Origin: Pacificispira sp002696645
Lineage (GTDB): Bacteria; Pseudomonadota; Alphaproteobacteria; UBA8366; Aestuariispiraceae
Length of the DNA stretch: 64,000 nt
Reading direction: 5' to 3'
Assembly (NCBI RefSeq): GCF_048892425.1
Contig: NZ_JBLZHU010000002.1
Span: 248,001-312,000 of the forward strand
The notes beneath the pieces were generated by a model. It saw nothing but the letters and a program-made list of their open reading frames with translations, was not told where the DNA came from and ran no database searches. The first letter of the stretch is position 1; each line of letters opens with the position of its first letter. Both the position numbers and the translations under genes were made by a program. Of this stretch, positions 24,697 to 33,884 are shown one piece after another.

Positions 24697-25398
24697 ATGG
24701 CATCAGACGACCCATTTCCCCCGGACACGATCCCAACGGCAACCTTGCAAGAGCGGGTCTATCGCGAATTGCGTGAAGCCATTATGCTGGGTCAGTTTCA
24801 TCCAGGCGATGCGATGACGATCCGGGGGCTGGCGGAAAAGCTGGGGACCAGCATGATGCCCGCAAGAGAGGCTTTGCGCCGACTGGTGGCGGAACGGGCA
24901 CTGACCTTGCTGCCCAATCGACGGGTTGCCGTGCCTCGTATGACGCCGGAAACTTTTCGGGAATTGACAGAGGCGCGTGTCGCGCTGGAAGTTCTGGCGG
25001 CCCGGCGGGCCTTTCCCGCCACGGATCATGCGCTGGCAGACCGTCTGGCGGCGATCAATACCCAGCAGGATGAGGCGATTGCCGCCGGGGATTGGGCCGG
25101 ATACCAGGAACGCAATCGCGCTTTTCATTTTGCCCTTTATGCCTGTGCGCCGGCGCAGGTTTTGATGCCCCTGATCGAAAGCCTGTGGCTTCAGATCGGC
25201 CCATTTCTGTATCTGACGCGGGAAAGCCTGGGCACGACCTATCTGGACGACCGTCATGAAGAGGCGATCACCGCGATTAAGGACCGGGACGAGAATGGTC
25301 TTGCCCTGGCGATTGAACAGGATATCCGGGACGGGATGGGCGGATTGCCCGCCCTGTTGGCAAACCGGGTTCCCCCACCGTCAGGGGGGCCAGAATGA
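24697..25398 (+). CDS. GntR-family (FadR subgroup) regulator
   Basis: A 233-residue regulator: N-terminal winged HTH (LQERVYRELREAIMLGQFHP, IRGLAEKLGTSMMPAREALR) and a C-terminal all-helical FCD ligand domain (RNRAFHFALYACAPAQVLMP). The ATG at 24697 (MASDDPFPP) gives a normal family N-terminus; ATGs at 24670 and 24634 are alternatives. Its TGA overlaps the start of the polysaccharide-deacetylase gene (ATGA), so both are one operon and the regulator probably senses a purine or ureide breakdown product. Confidence 0.88.
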   Translation: MASDDPFPPDTIPTATLQERVYRELREAIMLGQFHPGDAMTIRGLAEKLGTSMMPAREALRRLVAERALTLLPNRRVAVPRMTPETFRELTEARVALEVLAARRAFPATDHALADRLAAINTQQDEAIAAGDWAGYQERNRAFHFALYACAPAQVLMPLIESLWLQIGPFLYLTRESLGTTYLDDRHEEAITAIKDRDENGLALAIEQDIRDGMGGLPALLANRVPPPSGGPE

Positions 25399-26297
25399 CC
25401 CAAGCCAAGCGCGATCTGGTCGGCTATGGCCGCACCCCCCCTGAGGCAAAATGGCCTAAGGATGCCCGCATCGCCGTTAATTTCTGCCTGAATTATGAGG
25501 AAGGGGCGGAGCGGCATATCGACCATGGCGATGGCCAATCTGAGAGCATTCTGCATGAAGTCGGCGGGGATGCCCGCATCGGGGATCGCGATCTGAATTC
25601 GGAAAGCATGTATGAATATGGGTCCAGGGCTGGATTCTGGCGGGTGATGAGATGTCTTGAGGATCGCGGGCTGAATTTCACCATCAATGCGGTGGGCCAA
25701 GCCCTGACACTAAACCCGGATGCGGCCCAGGCGATTGCTGACAGTGGGGCTGATATTCATGCCCATGGCTGGCGCTGGATCGATTATGCCGATATGCCGG
25801 AAGATCAGGAACGCAGCCATATCCGACAGACTGTTGCGGAAATTGAACGGCTGACAGGGCGCCCCCCGGTGGGGTGGTATACCGGGCGGCCCAGTCTGAA
25901 CACCCGCCGTCTGGTAGTCGAAGCAGGTGGGTTTTTGTATGATTCCGATTCCTATTCAGATGATTTGCCCTATTGGTGCTATGACTATGGGCGGCCGCAT
26001 CTGATCCTGCCCTACAGCATTGATACCAATGACAGCCGGTTTTTCCGCACCAGCGGCTTTGTGACCGGGGATGATTTCTTTCAGTATAACCGTGATGCTT
26101 TCGATGTGCTGTATGCGGAAGGGGGGCGGATGCTGACCATCGGACTGCATGCCCGGTTGATCGGGCGTCCGGGGCGGATTGGTGGATTAATGCGATTGCT
26201 GGATCATATGATGGCGAAAGACGATGTCTGGATCGCACGGCGGGAAGACATCGCCCGGCACTGGATCGCCACACACCCTCCTAAAGCAGGGCGATAA
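25395..26297 (+). CDS. puuE: PuuE-type allantoinase / polysaccharide deacetylase family
   Basis: The 300-residue product aligns by motif with PuuE, the metal-independent allantoinase of the carbohydrate-esterase-4 fold: opening DLVGYGRTPPEAKWPKDARI, AVNFCLNYEEGAE, MYEYGSRAGFWRVMR, IHAHGWRWIDYADM and the late LHARLIGRPGRIGGL. It would open the hydantoin ring of allantoin in purine degradation. Related enzymes act on formylated or N-acyl substrates, so exact specificity is not certain. Co-translated with the GntR gene; 3' end overlaps convergent cobD by 17 bp. Confidence 0.85.
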   Translation: MTQAKRDLVGYGRTPPEAKWPKDARIAVNFCLNYEEGAERHIDHGDGQSESILHEVGGDARIGDRDLNSESMYEYGSRAGFWRVMRCLEDRGLNFTINAVGQALTLNPDAAQAIADSGADIHAHGWRWIDYADMPEDQERSHIRQTVAEIERLTGRPPVGWYTGRPSLNTRRLVVEAGGFLYDSDSYSDDLPYWCYDYGRPHLILPYSIDTNDSRFFRTSGFVTGDDFFQYNRDAFDVLYAEGGRMLTIGLHARLIGRPGRIGGLMRLLDHMMAKDDVWIARREDIARHWIATHPPKAGR

Positions 26298-27324
26298 TAC
26301 CGCCGCACAGGATCGCAAACCACAGCAGCAGGTTGGCGACAATATAAAGCGCCCGAGACCTATCGATATCGCGGGGTTCCAGCCGGGCGCGGCCATCCCC
26401 GATCCAGACCCCGACGACTTCACCGCCCGGATAGGTGCGCGGGCCCCCCAATGCGATATTCAGCGCCCCGGCGAAAGCGCCTTCGGGCCAGCCGCCATTG
26501 GGGGATTTGTGCTTTTTGGCATCGCGCAGCATGGTTTTTACCGCGCTGATGGGATAGCTGGTCGGCGTGAAACAAGCGGCCAGACAGACCAGCGCGCCAC
26601 TGATCCGGGCGGGCAGCCAATTGGCCAGATCGTCCAGTTTGGCGGCGGTAAAGCCAAAGGATCGGTATTTCGTGGTCTTATAGGCGATCATGCTGTCTAG
26701 GGTATTGATCGCCTTATAGGCAAACAGGCCGGGCAGGCCGAATATCAGATAAAAGAAGATCGGCGCGACAACCCCATCGCTGAAATTCTCCGACAGGGAT
26801 TCAATCGCAGACCGGGCGACGCCATGTCGGTCCAGGCTTTTGGGGTCGCGGCTGACAATATGGGCGATGGCGCGGCGGCCGCCTTCCAGCCCATCAACGC
26901 GCAGGCCGGTGCCAACCCGTCGCACATGGTCGTGCAGGCTGCGCGCGGCCAACAGGATGGAAACCACCAGGGCCTCGACTATCCAGCCCCAATGGACACT
27001 GCCCAGCAATCGATCCAAGCCAAAGCCGATGGCGGTGCAGCCCCCAACAACCAATAGAACCGTCACCGCCCCGCGGGCCAGCCGGTCCTTTTCCCCCCGG
27101 TCGGGGCGGTTCAGGCGACGATCCAGGAAAGCAATCGGTTTGCCGATCAAGACGACGGGATGAGGGATACGGCGATACAGCCAGCGGGGATCTCCGACAA
27201 TGGCGTCTATCAACAGGGCCAGCGCCAGGATCAGGGCCAGCGGTGGACTTGCGGGCAGGGCACCAAAGAAAGTGTCGGCCCCATCCGAAATGGTGGCCCC
27301 AATCGTGGGCAGTATCGTCTCCAT
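26281..27324 (-). CDS. cobD: Adenosylcobinamide-phosphate synthase
   Basis: CobD/CbiB (347 residues) is the membrane enzyme joining adenosylcobyric acid with aminopropanol (phosphate) in B12 assembly. About five membrane helices; family signatures LLIDAIVGDPRWLYRRIPHP, SENFSDGVVAPIFFYLIFGL, AYKAINTLDSMIAYKTTKY and KHKSPNGGWPEGAFAGAL. It indicates B12 synthesis, matching the riboswitch-controlled cbtBA. A single cob gene without cobC/cobQ neighbours here; no riboswitch is visible in front of it. It lies 12 bp after the EAL-like gene on the same strand. Confidence 0.95.
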   Translation of the reverse strand: METILPTIGATISDGADTFFGALPASPPLALILALALLIDAIVGDPRWLYRRIPHPVVLIGKPIAFLDRRLNRPDRGEKDRLARGAVTVLLVVGGCTAIGFGLDRLLGSVHWGWIVEALVVSILLAARSLHDHVRRVGTGLRVDGLEGGRRAIAHIVSRDPKSLDRHGVARSAIESLSENFSDGVVAPIFFYLIFGLPGLFAYKAINTLDSMIAYKTTKYRSFGFTAAKLDDLANWLPARISGALVCLAACFTPTSYPISAVKTMLRDAKKHKSPNGGWPEGAFAGALNIALGGPRTYPGGEVVGVWIGDGRARLEPRDIDRSRALYIVANLLLWFAILCGGIIALL

Positions 27325-27336
27325 GTAACGCGGTCC

Positions 27337-28596
27337 CTATCGACGGACGGCGCGCGGTGATGGCGGATTTCTGGTGCGTGCGATTTGTTGCAGCACCGCA
27401 TCCAGATAGCGCCCCTGGAACATGGTTATGCCCATGGACTGCCCGGTTCGGATCATCGCCTCGTTGTCACAGCGTGACAGGATGACCCGGCCTTTGCCGA
27501 CACGCTCCACCTGTTGTGCGATGGCCGCGCGTATGTCTGGATTGCCACCGGAGTCGAATACGCTGTCTGACGACAGTTTCACCAGATCCACTTCCATATA
27601 TTGGCGATCAATAAAGCGGATCAGGTCGGGGGTGATGCCATCCAGGCAGATACGGTATCCCTTTTCACGCACGAAATCCCGGGCAAAGACAAAGGCGGAA
27701 TAGTCCGACAAAATATCCAGCAATTGCAATTCAACCACCAATGTCCCTCGGCTGCCCATGCGCAGGCTGGAATCAAATTCCAGGAATTCCGGGGCCAGAA
27801 GCGTGCCGACATTGACGTTGATGGAAAAGGACGAATGCAGCGAACTGTCATCGGCCCGCGCCAGCATCTTCAGAACCCGACGATCCAATGTCTGGGTCAG
27901 ATGCTGGAAAAGCCACCGGTTTGAAGACAGGTTCACGTCGGGCAGAACAGTTTTTGCCAGATCGAAAATGGAAATGAACAATTCATTGAAAATGGGTTTT
28001 GGTGGGGATTCTTTGTGGACGACACTGACCGCTTGGCGCCGAAACACGCTGGACAGGTCTGCGCGTTCCAGAAATTCTTCCAGGCGACCCAACTGCTCCG
28101 GCTTTAGCGGGCGACGTGCATCTTCAAAGGTTTCGCCTGTCTGTTCCGCCATCTGCTGCAGGCGTTTCTGGCGGGCGCGTTCTTCTTCGAAGACACGTTC
28201 GCACAATTCCATGAATTTGGCATATTGCCCTTCAATATTATACAGCGTGGCAAAGCGGCCATGGCCTTCCCCATCGGAATCAGCCTGGGTCAATGGGTCT
28301 TCGCTGAACAGATAGCGCATGCGCATGACGGCATCATCCATCTGTTGCAGGTTTGCGCCCTTCACAACGAAAATCAGGTCACCATTGCCCAACAGGAAGG
28401 ACTGACCCTCAAAGGTCTGGACAAAGTCATCCAGAGTGTTCATTGCGATGCGAATATGATGCTCGCGCCGGTTCTGGGGCTTCAGCCGCGACAAATGGAC
28501 ATGCACGCCCCGGCGACCGTCGCGATGACGTTCCAGTCGCTGAGCATAATCGAGAAGCAGATATTCCTGGCTGGCCGTATTCGGCTGCTGTGCCAT
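27337..28596 (-). CDS. Degenerate EAL-domain protein
   Basis: A 419-residue cytoplasmic protein. Its C-terminal about 190 residues follow the EAL fold: SINVNVGTLLAPEFLEFDSS, LVVELQLLDIL, REKGYRICLDGITPDLI, VDLVKLSSD, VILSRCDNEAMI and MGITMFQGRYLD. Catalytic residues are lost: the EAL Glu has no counterpart, DDFG reads DGIT, and EGVE reads SRCDN. It should therefore not hydrolyse c-di-GMP and may be a scaffold or sensor. The N-terminal about 200 residues contain a GGDEF-like or unknown module (GQSFLLGNGDLIFVVKGANL) and a charged helix. The start at 28596 has GGGGTGAG upstream. Confidence 0.8.
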   Translation of the reverse strand: MAQQPNTASQEYLLLDYAQRLERHRDGRRGVHVHLSRLKPQNRREHHIRIAMNTLDDFVQTFEGQSFLLGNGDLIFVVKGANLQQMDDAVMRMRYLFSEDPLTQADSDGEGHGRFATLYNIEGQYAKFMELCERVFEEERARQKRLQQMAEQTGETFEDARRPLKPEQLGRLEEFLERADLSSVFRRQAVSVVHKESPPKPIFNELFISIFDLAKTVLPDVNLSSNRWLFQHLTQTLDRRVLKMLARADDSSLHSSFSINVNVGTLLAPEFLEFDSSLRMGSRGTLVVELQLLDILSDYSAFVFARDFVREKGYRICLDGITPDLIRFIDRQYMEVDLVKLSSDSVFDSGGNPDIRAAIAQQVERVGKGRVILSRCDNEAMIRTGQSMGITMFQGRYLDAVLQQIARTRNPPSPRAVRR

Positions 28597-28828
28597 TGGT
28601 CGTCTCACCCCTTTTCGTTATCAGTTATTTACAGAAACACTGAATTTTGTATCCAGGTCACAATAAATTAACCGAATAGAACCGCATGGGCGATAGATTA
28701 TGCACATAATTATGTCAAGAAAAGCAGAGAACGGAAAAACTGTCATATCCTGAACCATATGCTAACTCTAGGATCGACAGAATCAGGAGTGCCGAGATGG
28801 CGGTATAGAGGAAGGCTATGAGGACATA

Positions 28829-31090
28829 ATGGCTGACAGTAAAATAACAGAAGAGGAAGCGCTGCAATTTCATGCTCAGGGGCGCCCCGGTAAAATAGAG
28901 CTAACACCAACCAAACCACTGACAACACAGCGTGATTTGTCACTGGCCTATTCGCCGGGCGTGGCTGTGCCCTGTTTGCGCATCGAAGCGGATCCAAACC
29001 TGGCTTATGATTACACAGCGAAGGGAAATCTGGTTGCCGTGATATCCAATGGCACCGCCGTGTTGGGCCTTGGCAATATCGGCGCGCTGGCCTCCAAGCC
29101 GGTGATGGAAGGCAAGGCCGTCCTGTTCAAGCGCTTTGCCGATGTGGATTCTATTGATCTGGAAGTCTCTACCGAGGATGTGGATGAATTCGTCAACTGC
29201 GTCCGGTTCTTAGGGGCAACATTTGGCGGCATTAATCTTGAAGACATCAAGGCGCCGGAATGTTTCATCATCGAACAGCGCCTGCGCGAATTGATGGATA
29301 TTCCCGTCTTTCATGATGACCAGCATGGCACGGCAATCATCGCGGCGGCGGGGCTGATCAACGCCCTGCATCTGACCGGTCGGTCGATTGCGGATATCCG
29401 TCTGGTCGTGAACGGTGCCGGTGCGGCGGCGATTGCCTGCACGGAACTGGTTAAGGCGATGGGGGTTGCCCCGAACAATGTCATCCTGTGTGATTCCAAA
29501 GGCGTGATTTATCAGGGCCGCGAGGCTGGTATGAATCAGTGGAAATCTGCTCATGCTGCGATTACCGACGCCCGCACGCTGGAAGACGCCCTGGATGGGG
29601 CGGATGTATTCTTCGGCCTGTCGGTGAAAGGCGCGGTTACACCCCAGATGGTCGCCCGAATGGCCGAAAAGCCGATTATTTTTGCTATGGCCAACCCGGA
29701 TCCTGAAATCACTCCGGACGAGGTGAAATCCGTGCGGTCCGATGCAATCATGGCGACCGGTCGATCCGACTATCCCAATCAGGTGAACAATGTTCTGGGC
29801 TTTCCCTATATCTTTCGCGGGGCCCTGGATGTGCGGGCGTCAACCATCAATGACGATATGAAAATCGCTGCTGCCCAGGCGATTGCTGAATTGGCCCGGG
29901 AAGATGTGCCCGACGAGGTTGCCAATGCTTATGGTGGGCAGGCGCTGCAATATGGGTCGGAATATATCATTCCCGTTCCCTTTGACCCCAGATTGATCGT
30001 TGCGGTGCCAATGGCTGTGGCCGAAGCGGCGATGGCCTCTGGTGTCGCCCGACATCCGATCATGGATATGGAAACCTATCGGCGGGACCTGAAGGCGCGG
30101 CTGGATCCAACGGCGAATATGCTGCATTTCATTTTCGAACGGGTGAAACAAAATCAGCGCCGGGTCTGTTTCGCCGAAGGGGAAGATCCTCGGGTCATTC
30201 GTGCCGCCGCCCTGTTCCGGAGTGCGGGCTATGGTATTCCCGTCCTGATTGGGCGCGAAGATCGTATTCGGGAAACGGCGCGGGAAGTCGGGCTGGATTC
30301 CTCTATTGAATTTGAAATCCACAATGCCCGGATCAGCTTAGACAATGAACTCTATACCGACCACTTGTATCAAAAGGTTCAGCGCAAAGGGATGTTGTAT
30401 CGCGACTGTCAGCGTTTGGTGAATCAGGATCGCAATGTGTTTGCAGCCTGTATGTTGGCAAATGGGGCAGTGGATGCCGTGGTGACCGGCGCAACGCGTG
30501 CTTATAATGTCGCCTATGATGGTATCCGCCAGGTCATTGATACGGCACCGGGTGCGATTGCGATGGGATTGACGATCATGATCTCTCGCGGTCGGACGAT
30601 TTTTATTGCAGATACAGCGGTTAATGAATTACCCGATGGAAAGATCTTGGCCGAGATCGCGAAAGAGGCTGCGGCCTATGCCCGCCGATTGGGGCACGAG
30701 CCCCGGGTAGGCATGCTGTATGCCTCTAACTTCGGCAATCCGGAACGCCCTGGCGGTCAGCGCGTCCGGGATGCAGTGGCCATTCTAAACCAGCAGAGTC
30801 CGGATTTTGAGTTTGAAGGGGAATTGTCCCCCAATGTCGCCCTGGATTATGACCTTATGAAGCGGCTGTATCCGTTCAGCCGTTTGACCGGCGCGGCCAA
30901 TGTTCTGGTCATGCCAGGGATCAATTCCGCCCATGTGGCAACCCGCATGCTGCAAAGCCTGGGTGGCGGCACCATGATCGGACCGCTGTTGATCGGGTTA
31001 CAGCATCCGGTACAAATCGCCCAGATGGGGGCCAGTGTCAGTGATATCGTCTCCCTGGCCGCTCTGGCCGCCCATGATGCGATTGTGTGA
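28829..31090 (+). CDS. maeB: NADP-dependent malic enzyme with phosphotransacetylase-like domain
   Basis: MaeB (753 residues) decarboxylates malate to pyruvate. Domains: malic N-terminal (about 15-155; LAYSPGVAVPCLRIEADP, VFHDDQHGTA), NAD(P)-binding (about 160-395; LVVNGAGAAAIACTEL), and a C-terminal phosphate acetyl/butyryltransferase-like domain (about 425-753; VCFAEGEDPRVIRAAALF, ANVLVMPGINSAHVATRML) that in homologues is regulatory rather than catalytic. Its stop overlaps the phoR start (GTGA), an unexpected coupling of central carbon and phosphate control. GAGGACATA precedes the ATG. Confidence 0.95.
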   Translation: MADSKITEEEALQFHAQGRPGKIELTPTKPLTTQRDLSLAYSPGVAVPCLRIEADPNLAYDYTAKGNLVAVISNGTAVLGLGNIGALASKPVMEGKAVLFKRFADVDSIDLEVSTEDVDEFVNCVRFLGATFGGINLEDIKAPECFIIEQRLRELMDIPVFHDDQHGTAIIAAAGLINALHLTGRSIADIRLVVNGAGAAAIACTELVKAMGVAPNNVILCDSKGVIYQGREAGMNQWKSAHAAITDARTLEDALDGADVFFGLSVKGAVTPQMVARMAEKPIIFAMANPDPEITPDEVKSVRSDAIMATGRSDYPNQVNNVLGFPYIFRGALDVRASTINDDMKIAAAQAIAELAREDVPDEVANAYGGQALQYGSEYIIPVPFDPRLIVAVPMAVAEAAMASGVARHPIMDMETYRRDLKARLDPTANMLHFIFERVKQNQRRVCFAEGEDPRVIRAAALFRSAGYGIPVLIGREDRIRETAREVGLDSSIEFEIHNARISLDNELYTDHLYQKVQRKGMLYRDCQRLVNQDRNVFAACMLANGAVDAVVTGATRAYNVAYDGIRQVIDTAPGAIAMGLTIMISRGRTIFIADTAVNELPDGKILAEIAKEAAAYARRLGHEPRVGMLYASNFGNPERPGGQRVRDAVAILNQQSPDFEFEGELSPNVALDYDLMKRLYPFSRLTGAANVLVMPGINSAHVATRMLQSLGGGTMIGPLLIGLQHPVQIAQMGASVSDIVSLAALAAHDAIV

Positions 31091-32448
31091 CGGTGATGTC
31101 GGGATCCTGGCTCAGATCAATATTCCTGGCGTCGGCGCCGGCGCTGTTGATTCTGGCGATCCTTCATTATCAGGAATCCCTGTCGACCGGGATCGTGCTG
31201 CTGTTGGTTCTGGCCGTTTTGTTTGGTGCATCCATTGCCGTTCGGCGTCGGCTTTCTGCGGAAGAAGTGGTGATGCGGCGGCTGAACCGGCTGACGGCAG
31301 AGGCCCAGACTCAGTTGGACGCCCTCAGTTACAAGGCCGCCGTGGCCGATCGCATCATCGCATCGCTGCCGCACCCGATTTTCTTTCTGGATCGGGAACG
31401 CAGGGTGGTGCGGGCCAATACGGTTGCGCGTGTCTTGGTGGACAGCGATCTGATTGGGCGCGATATTGCGGATGGCCTGCGGGATCCGACCCTGTTGTCG
31501 GCGATTGATCGGGTGATCGATGGACAGGGCTCTCAGACTGTCGAATTGGTATTGCCGGTTCCGGTGGAGACGGAATTTATCGTACGGGTGGAACCTGTGG
31601 ACCCTCCACCCGGCACACCGCCCGGTCGGGATGCCCCGGTCGTTCTGATCGATATGCAGGATATCACCGCCCTGCGCCGGTCAGAGCGGATGCGCGTCGA
31701 TTTCGTCGCCAATGTCAGTCATGAACTCAGAACGCCGCTGACCAGCCTGACCGGGTTTATCGAAACATTGCGTGGCCCCGCCCGCGACGATGCCGTGGCA
31801 CGGGATCACTTTCTGGCCATCATGCAGGAACAGTCAGAGCGGATGTTCCGGTTGATTTCAGATCTTCTGAGCCTGTCGCGAATTGAACTGGAAGAACACA
31901 GCCGCCCGCAGGAGCAGGTCAATATTCCCGATCTGTTGAGGCGGCTGATCGAGCTATTGTCACAAAAGGCGGAAAAGGTTTCTGTAAAGATCATCACCGA
32001 CTGGCCGGATGACCTGCCCCCGGTGCGTGGCGATTCCGATCAGTTGTTTCAGGTTTTCCAGAACCTGCTGGATAACGCCCTTAAATATGGCGCGAAGGGC
32101 GATGCGGTCACGATTACGGCAAAGCTGAATGAACGGCGGCGCCTGGTTGTGGAAATCACGGACCAGGGCGCCGGGATCCCGCCAGAACACCTGCCGCGCC
32201 TGACCGAACGGTTTTACCGCGTGGATGCCGCGCGATCACGAGAGCTTGGCGGCACCGGCCTGGGCCTTGCTATCGTAAAACATATTTTGAACCGTCATCG
32301 GGGCCGATTGACTGTGACAAGTAAAGTTGGAAAGGGCAGCACGTTTGGCGTGATCTTGCCGGTTGCTGCAACAACGCAAGGCGCTACGACGCGCCCCAAG
32401 AATGCCTTTATCTCAGATAGTAAGGCCGGGACTCCTGATACGATTTGA
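31087..32448 (+). CDS. phoR: Phosphate-regulon sensor kinase PhoR
   Basis: A 453-residue kinase with two N-terminal hydrophobic helices (about 8-50) and almost no periplasmic loop, as in PhoR. A PAS-like region (about 88-195) precedes HisKA with His212 in FVANVSHELRTPLTSLTGFI, then HATPase_c (QVFQNLLDNALKYGAKGD; GGTGLGLAIVKHILNRHRG). The start is GTG at 31087 inside the maeB stop, or the ATG at 31096. The adjacent rightward pst-phoU-phoB genes support phosphate sensing through PstB/PhoU. It is separated from phoB by five genes, unlike the usual phoB-phoR order. Confidence 0.92.
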   Translation: MTVMSGSWLRSIFLASAPALLILAILHYQESLSTGIVLLLVLAVLFGASIAVRRRLSAEEVVMRRLNRLTAEAQTQLDALSYKAAVADRIIASLPHPIFFLDRERRVVRANTVARVLVDSDLIGRDIADGLRDPTLLSAIDRVIDGQGSQTVELVLPVPVETEFIVRVEPVDPPPGTPPGRDAPVVLIDMQDITALRRSERMRVDFVANVSHELRTPLTSLTGFIETLRGPARDDAVARDHFLAIMQEQSERMFRLISDLLSLSRIELEEHSRPQEQVNIPDLLRRLIELLSQKAEKVSVKIITDWPDDLPPVRGDSDQLFQVFQNLLDNALKYGAKGDAVTITAKLNERRRLVVEITDQGAGIPPEHLPRLTERFYRVDAARSRELGGTGLGLAIVKHILNRHRGRLTVTSKVGKGSTFGVILPVAATTQGATTRPKNAFISDSKAGTPDTI

Positions 32449-32477
32449 CACATAATCATCTATACAAATTTTCGTTT

Positions 32478-32506
32478 GAGTCACAAAACTGTCTCGTCAC
32501 CATCAC
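32478..32506 (+). promoter_or_regulatory. Pho box (three 11-bp repeats) of pstS
   Basis: GAGTCAC-AAAA-CTGTCTC-GTCA-CCATCAC keeps the 7+4 spacing of PhoB sites across three repeats, each close to CTGTCAY. It lies 222 bp before pstS, so a long leader follows; a hairpin CCCTAGAAG/CTTCTAGGG (32525-32554) is within it. PhoB-P activation of the pst operon under phosphate starvation is inferred. Confidence 0.7.
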
Positions 32507-32728
32507 AAAACGGAAAGCAGAAACCCCTAGAAGTCTCCTCAACGTCTTCTAGGGCGCGCTATGTTCGTACTGTGCGATCATGGAGCGCCTGATTGAAGGT
32601 GGAAATTTTTGGGTTGGGGTCTGATCCCCGTTGGGGGAATTCCTTCCGGGCCGGCCATCCACAAAAGACATGCATCTGAAGACGGACTTATCCACTAAAA
32701 CTTCGACTTTCCAAAATGGAGCGAAATA

Positions 32729-33763
32729 ATGAGCAGACTTTCACTGACGCTTGCGGCTGTAGCCGTAGGGTCCATGGCCTTCGCCGGTGCCGCCCAGGCA
32801 CGCGACCAGATCCGCATCGTCGGGTCGTCCACGGTTTTCCCATACACCCAGGCTGTTTCTGAAGAATATTCTTCAAAGACCGGTAACACCGCTCCTGTCG
32901 TAGAATCGACCGGAACCGGCGGCGGCATGAAGATTTTCTGTGGCGGCGTTGGCGTTGACCATCCGGATATCACCGGTGCATCCCGTGCGATGAAAGAGTC
33001 TGAATACAAGCTGTGCGTCGAGAATGGCGTCACCAACATCACTGAAGCTCTGATCGGTTATGACGGTCTGTCCATTGCGACGTCTCGCAGCGGTGCCGAC
33101 CTGTCCTTCAGCCAGAAAGAAATCTTCCTGGCGTTGGCCGCAGAAGTACCAGTTGACGGCAAATGGGTCGCCAATCCTTACAAAATGTGGAACGAAATCA
33201 ACCCGGACTTCCCGGCTGTTGAAATCCAGGTTCTGGGCCCGCCACCGACCTCTGGCACCCGCGACGCCTTCGTTGAACTGGCAATGGAAGTTGGCTGTGA
33301 AGCTCTGCCGGAACATGACGCCCTGTCCAAGGATGATGCCAAGCAGAAATGCGCCCGCATGCGTCAGGATGGCCCGTTCATCGAAGCTGGTGAAAACGAC
33401 AACCTGATCGTTCAGCGTCTGGAAGCCGATCCGAACGCATTGGGCATTTTCGGTTACTCGTTCCTGTATGAAAACCTGGATAAGCTGAAAGGCGTTCAGA
33501 TTAACAATGTAAGCCCTGGTTTTGACACCATCGGTGATGGCAGCTACCCGCTGTCACGTCCGTTGTTCTTCTATGTCAAGAACGATCACCGTGGTGTAAT
33601 CCCCGGCCTGAATGAATTCCTTGCAGAGTATGTCAGTGACTCCGCTATGGGCCCAGGTGGTTACCTGCACGAGCGTGGCCTGGTTGCCCTGTCTGATGAT
33701 GAGCGCGCGAAGCTCGTCAAGACTGTTAAAGAAGGCGGGATGATGACCCGTTACGGTTCCTAA
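32729..33763 (+). CDS. pstS: Phosphate ABC transporter substrate-binding protein
   Basis: PstS (344 residues) binds phosphate in the periplasm. A signal peptide is cleaved after AAQA24. The mature protein opens RDQIRIVGSSTVFPYTQAVS (phosphate-binding GSSTVFP loop) and carries STGTGGG and the second phosphate loop PPTSGTRDAF. Cysteine-rich loops (KIFCGGVGV, EVGCEALP, KQKCARM) resemble the alphaproteobacterial PstS type. Behind a Pho box; followed by a stable hairpin before pstC that could raise its mRNA level over the membrane genes. Confidence 0.96.
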   Translation: MSRLSLTLAAVAVGSMAFAGAAQARDQIRIVGSSTVFPYTQAVSEEYSSKTGNTAPVVESTGTGGGMKIFCGGVGVDHPDITGASRAMKESEYKLCVENGVTNITEALIGYDGLSIATSRSGADLSFSQKEIFLALAAEVPVDGKWVANPYKMWNEINPDFPAVEIQVLGPPPTSGTRDAFVELAMEVGCEALPEHDALSKDDAKQKCARMRQDGPFIEAGENDNLIVQRLEADPNALGIFGYSFLYENLDKLKGVQINNVSPGFDTIGDGSYPLSRPLFFYVKNDHRGVIPGLNEFLAEYVSDSAMGPGGYLHERGLVALSDDERAKLVKTVKEGGMMTRYGS

Positions 33764-33779
33764 GACCGTCTGAAGGACT

Positions 33780-33810
33780 CCGCCGTGTCGCATACTTTGT
33801 GGCACGGCGG
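33780..33810 (+). terminator. Intercistronic hairpin between pstS and pstC
   Basis: CCGCCGTG (33780-33787) pairs with CACGGCGG (33803-33810). No U-tract follows, so partial attenuation or 3'-end protection of the pstS message is more likely than full termination. Confidence 0.5.
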
Positions 33811-33884
33811 ATCTTTGCTGGATTAAACCTAATTTCTTTGTGACCTTTCCGGCCAACCTGGCCGGGCTTTAAGAGGATTTCTCC

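Noticed and set aside
28740..28757. CTGTCAT-ATCC-TGAACCA before maeB as a Pho box
   Set aside because: Only the first half matches the consensus; the second repeat fails and no third repeat is present.
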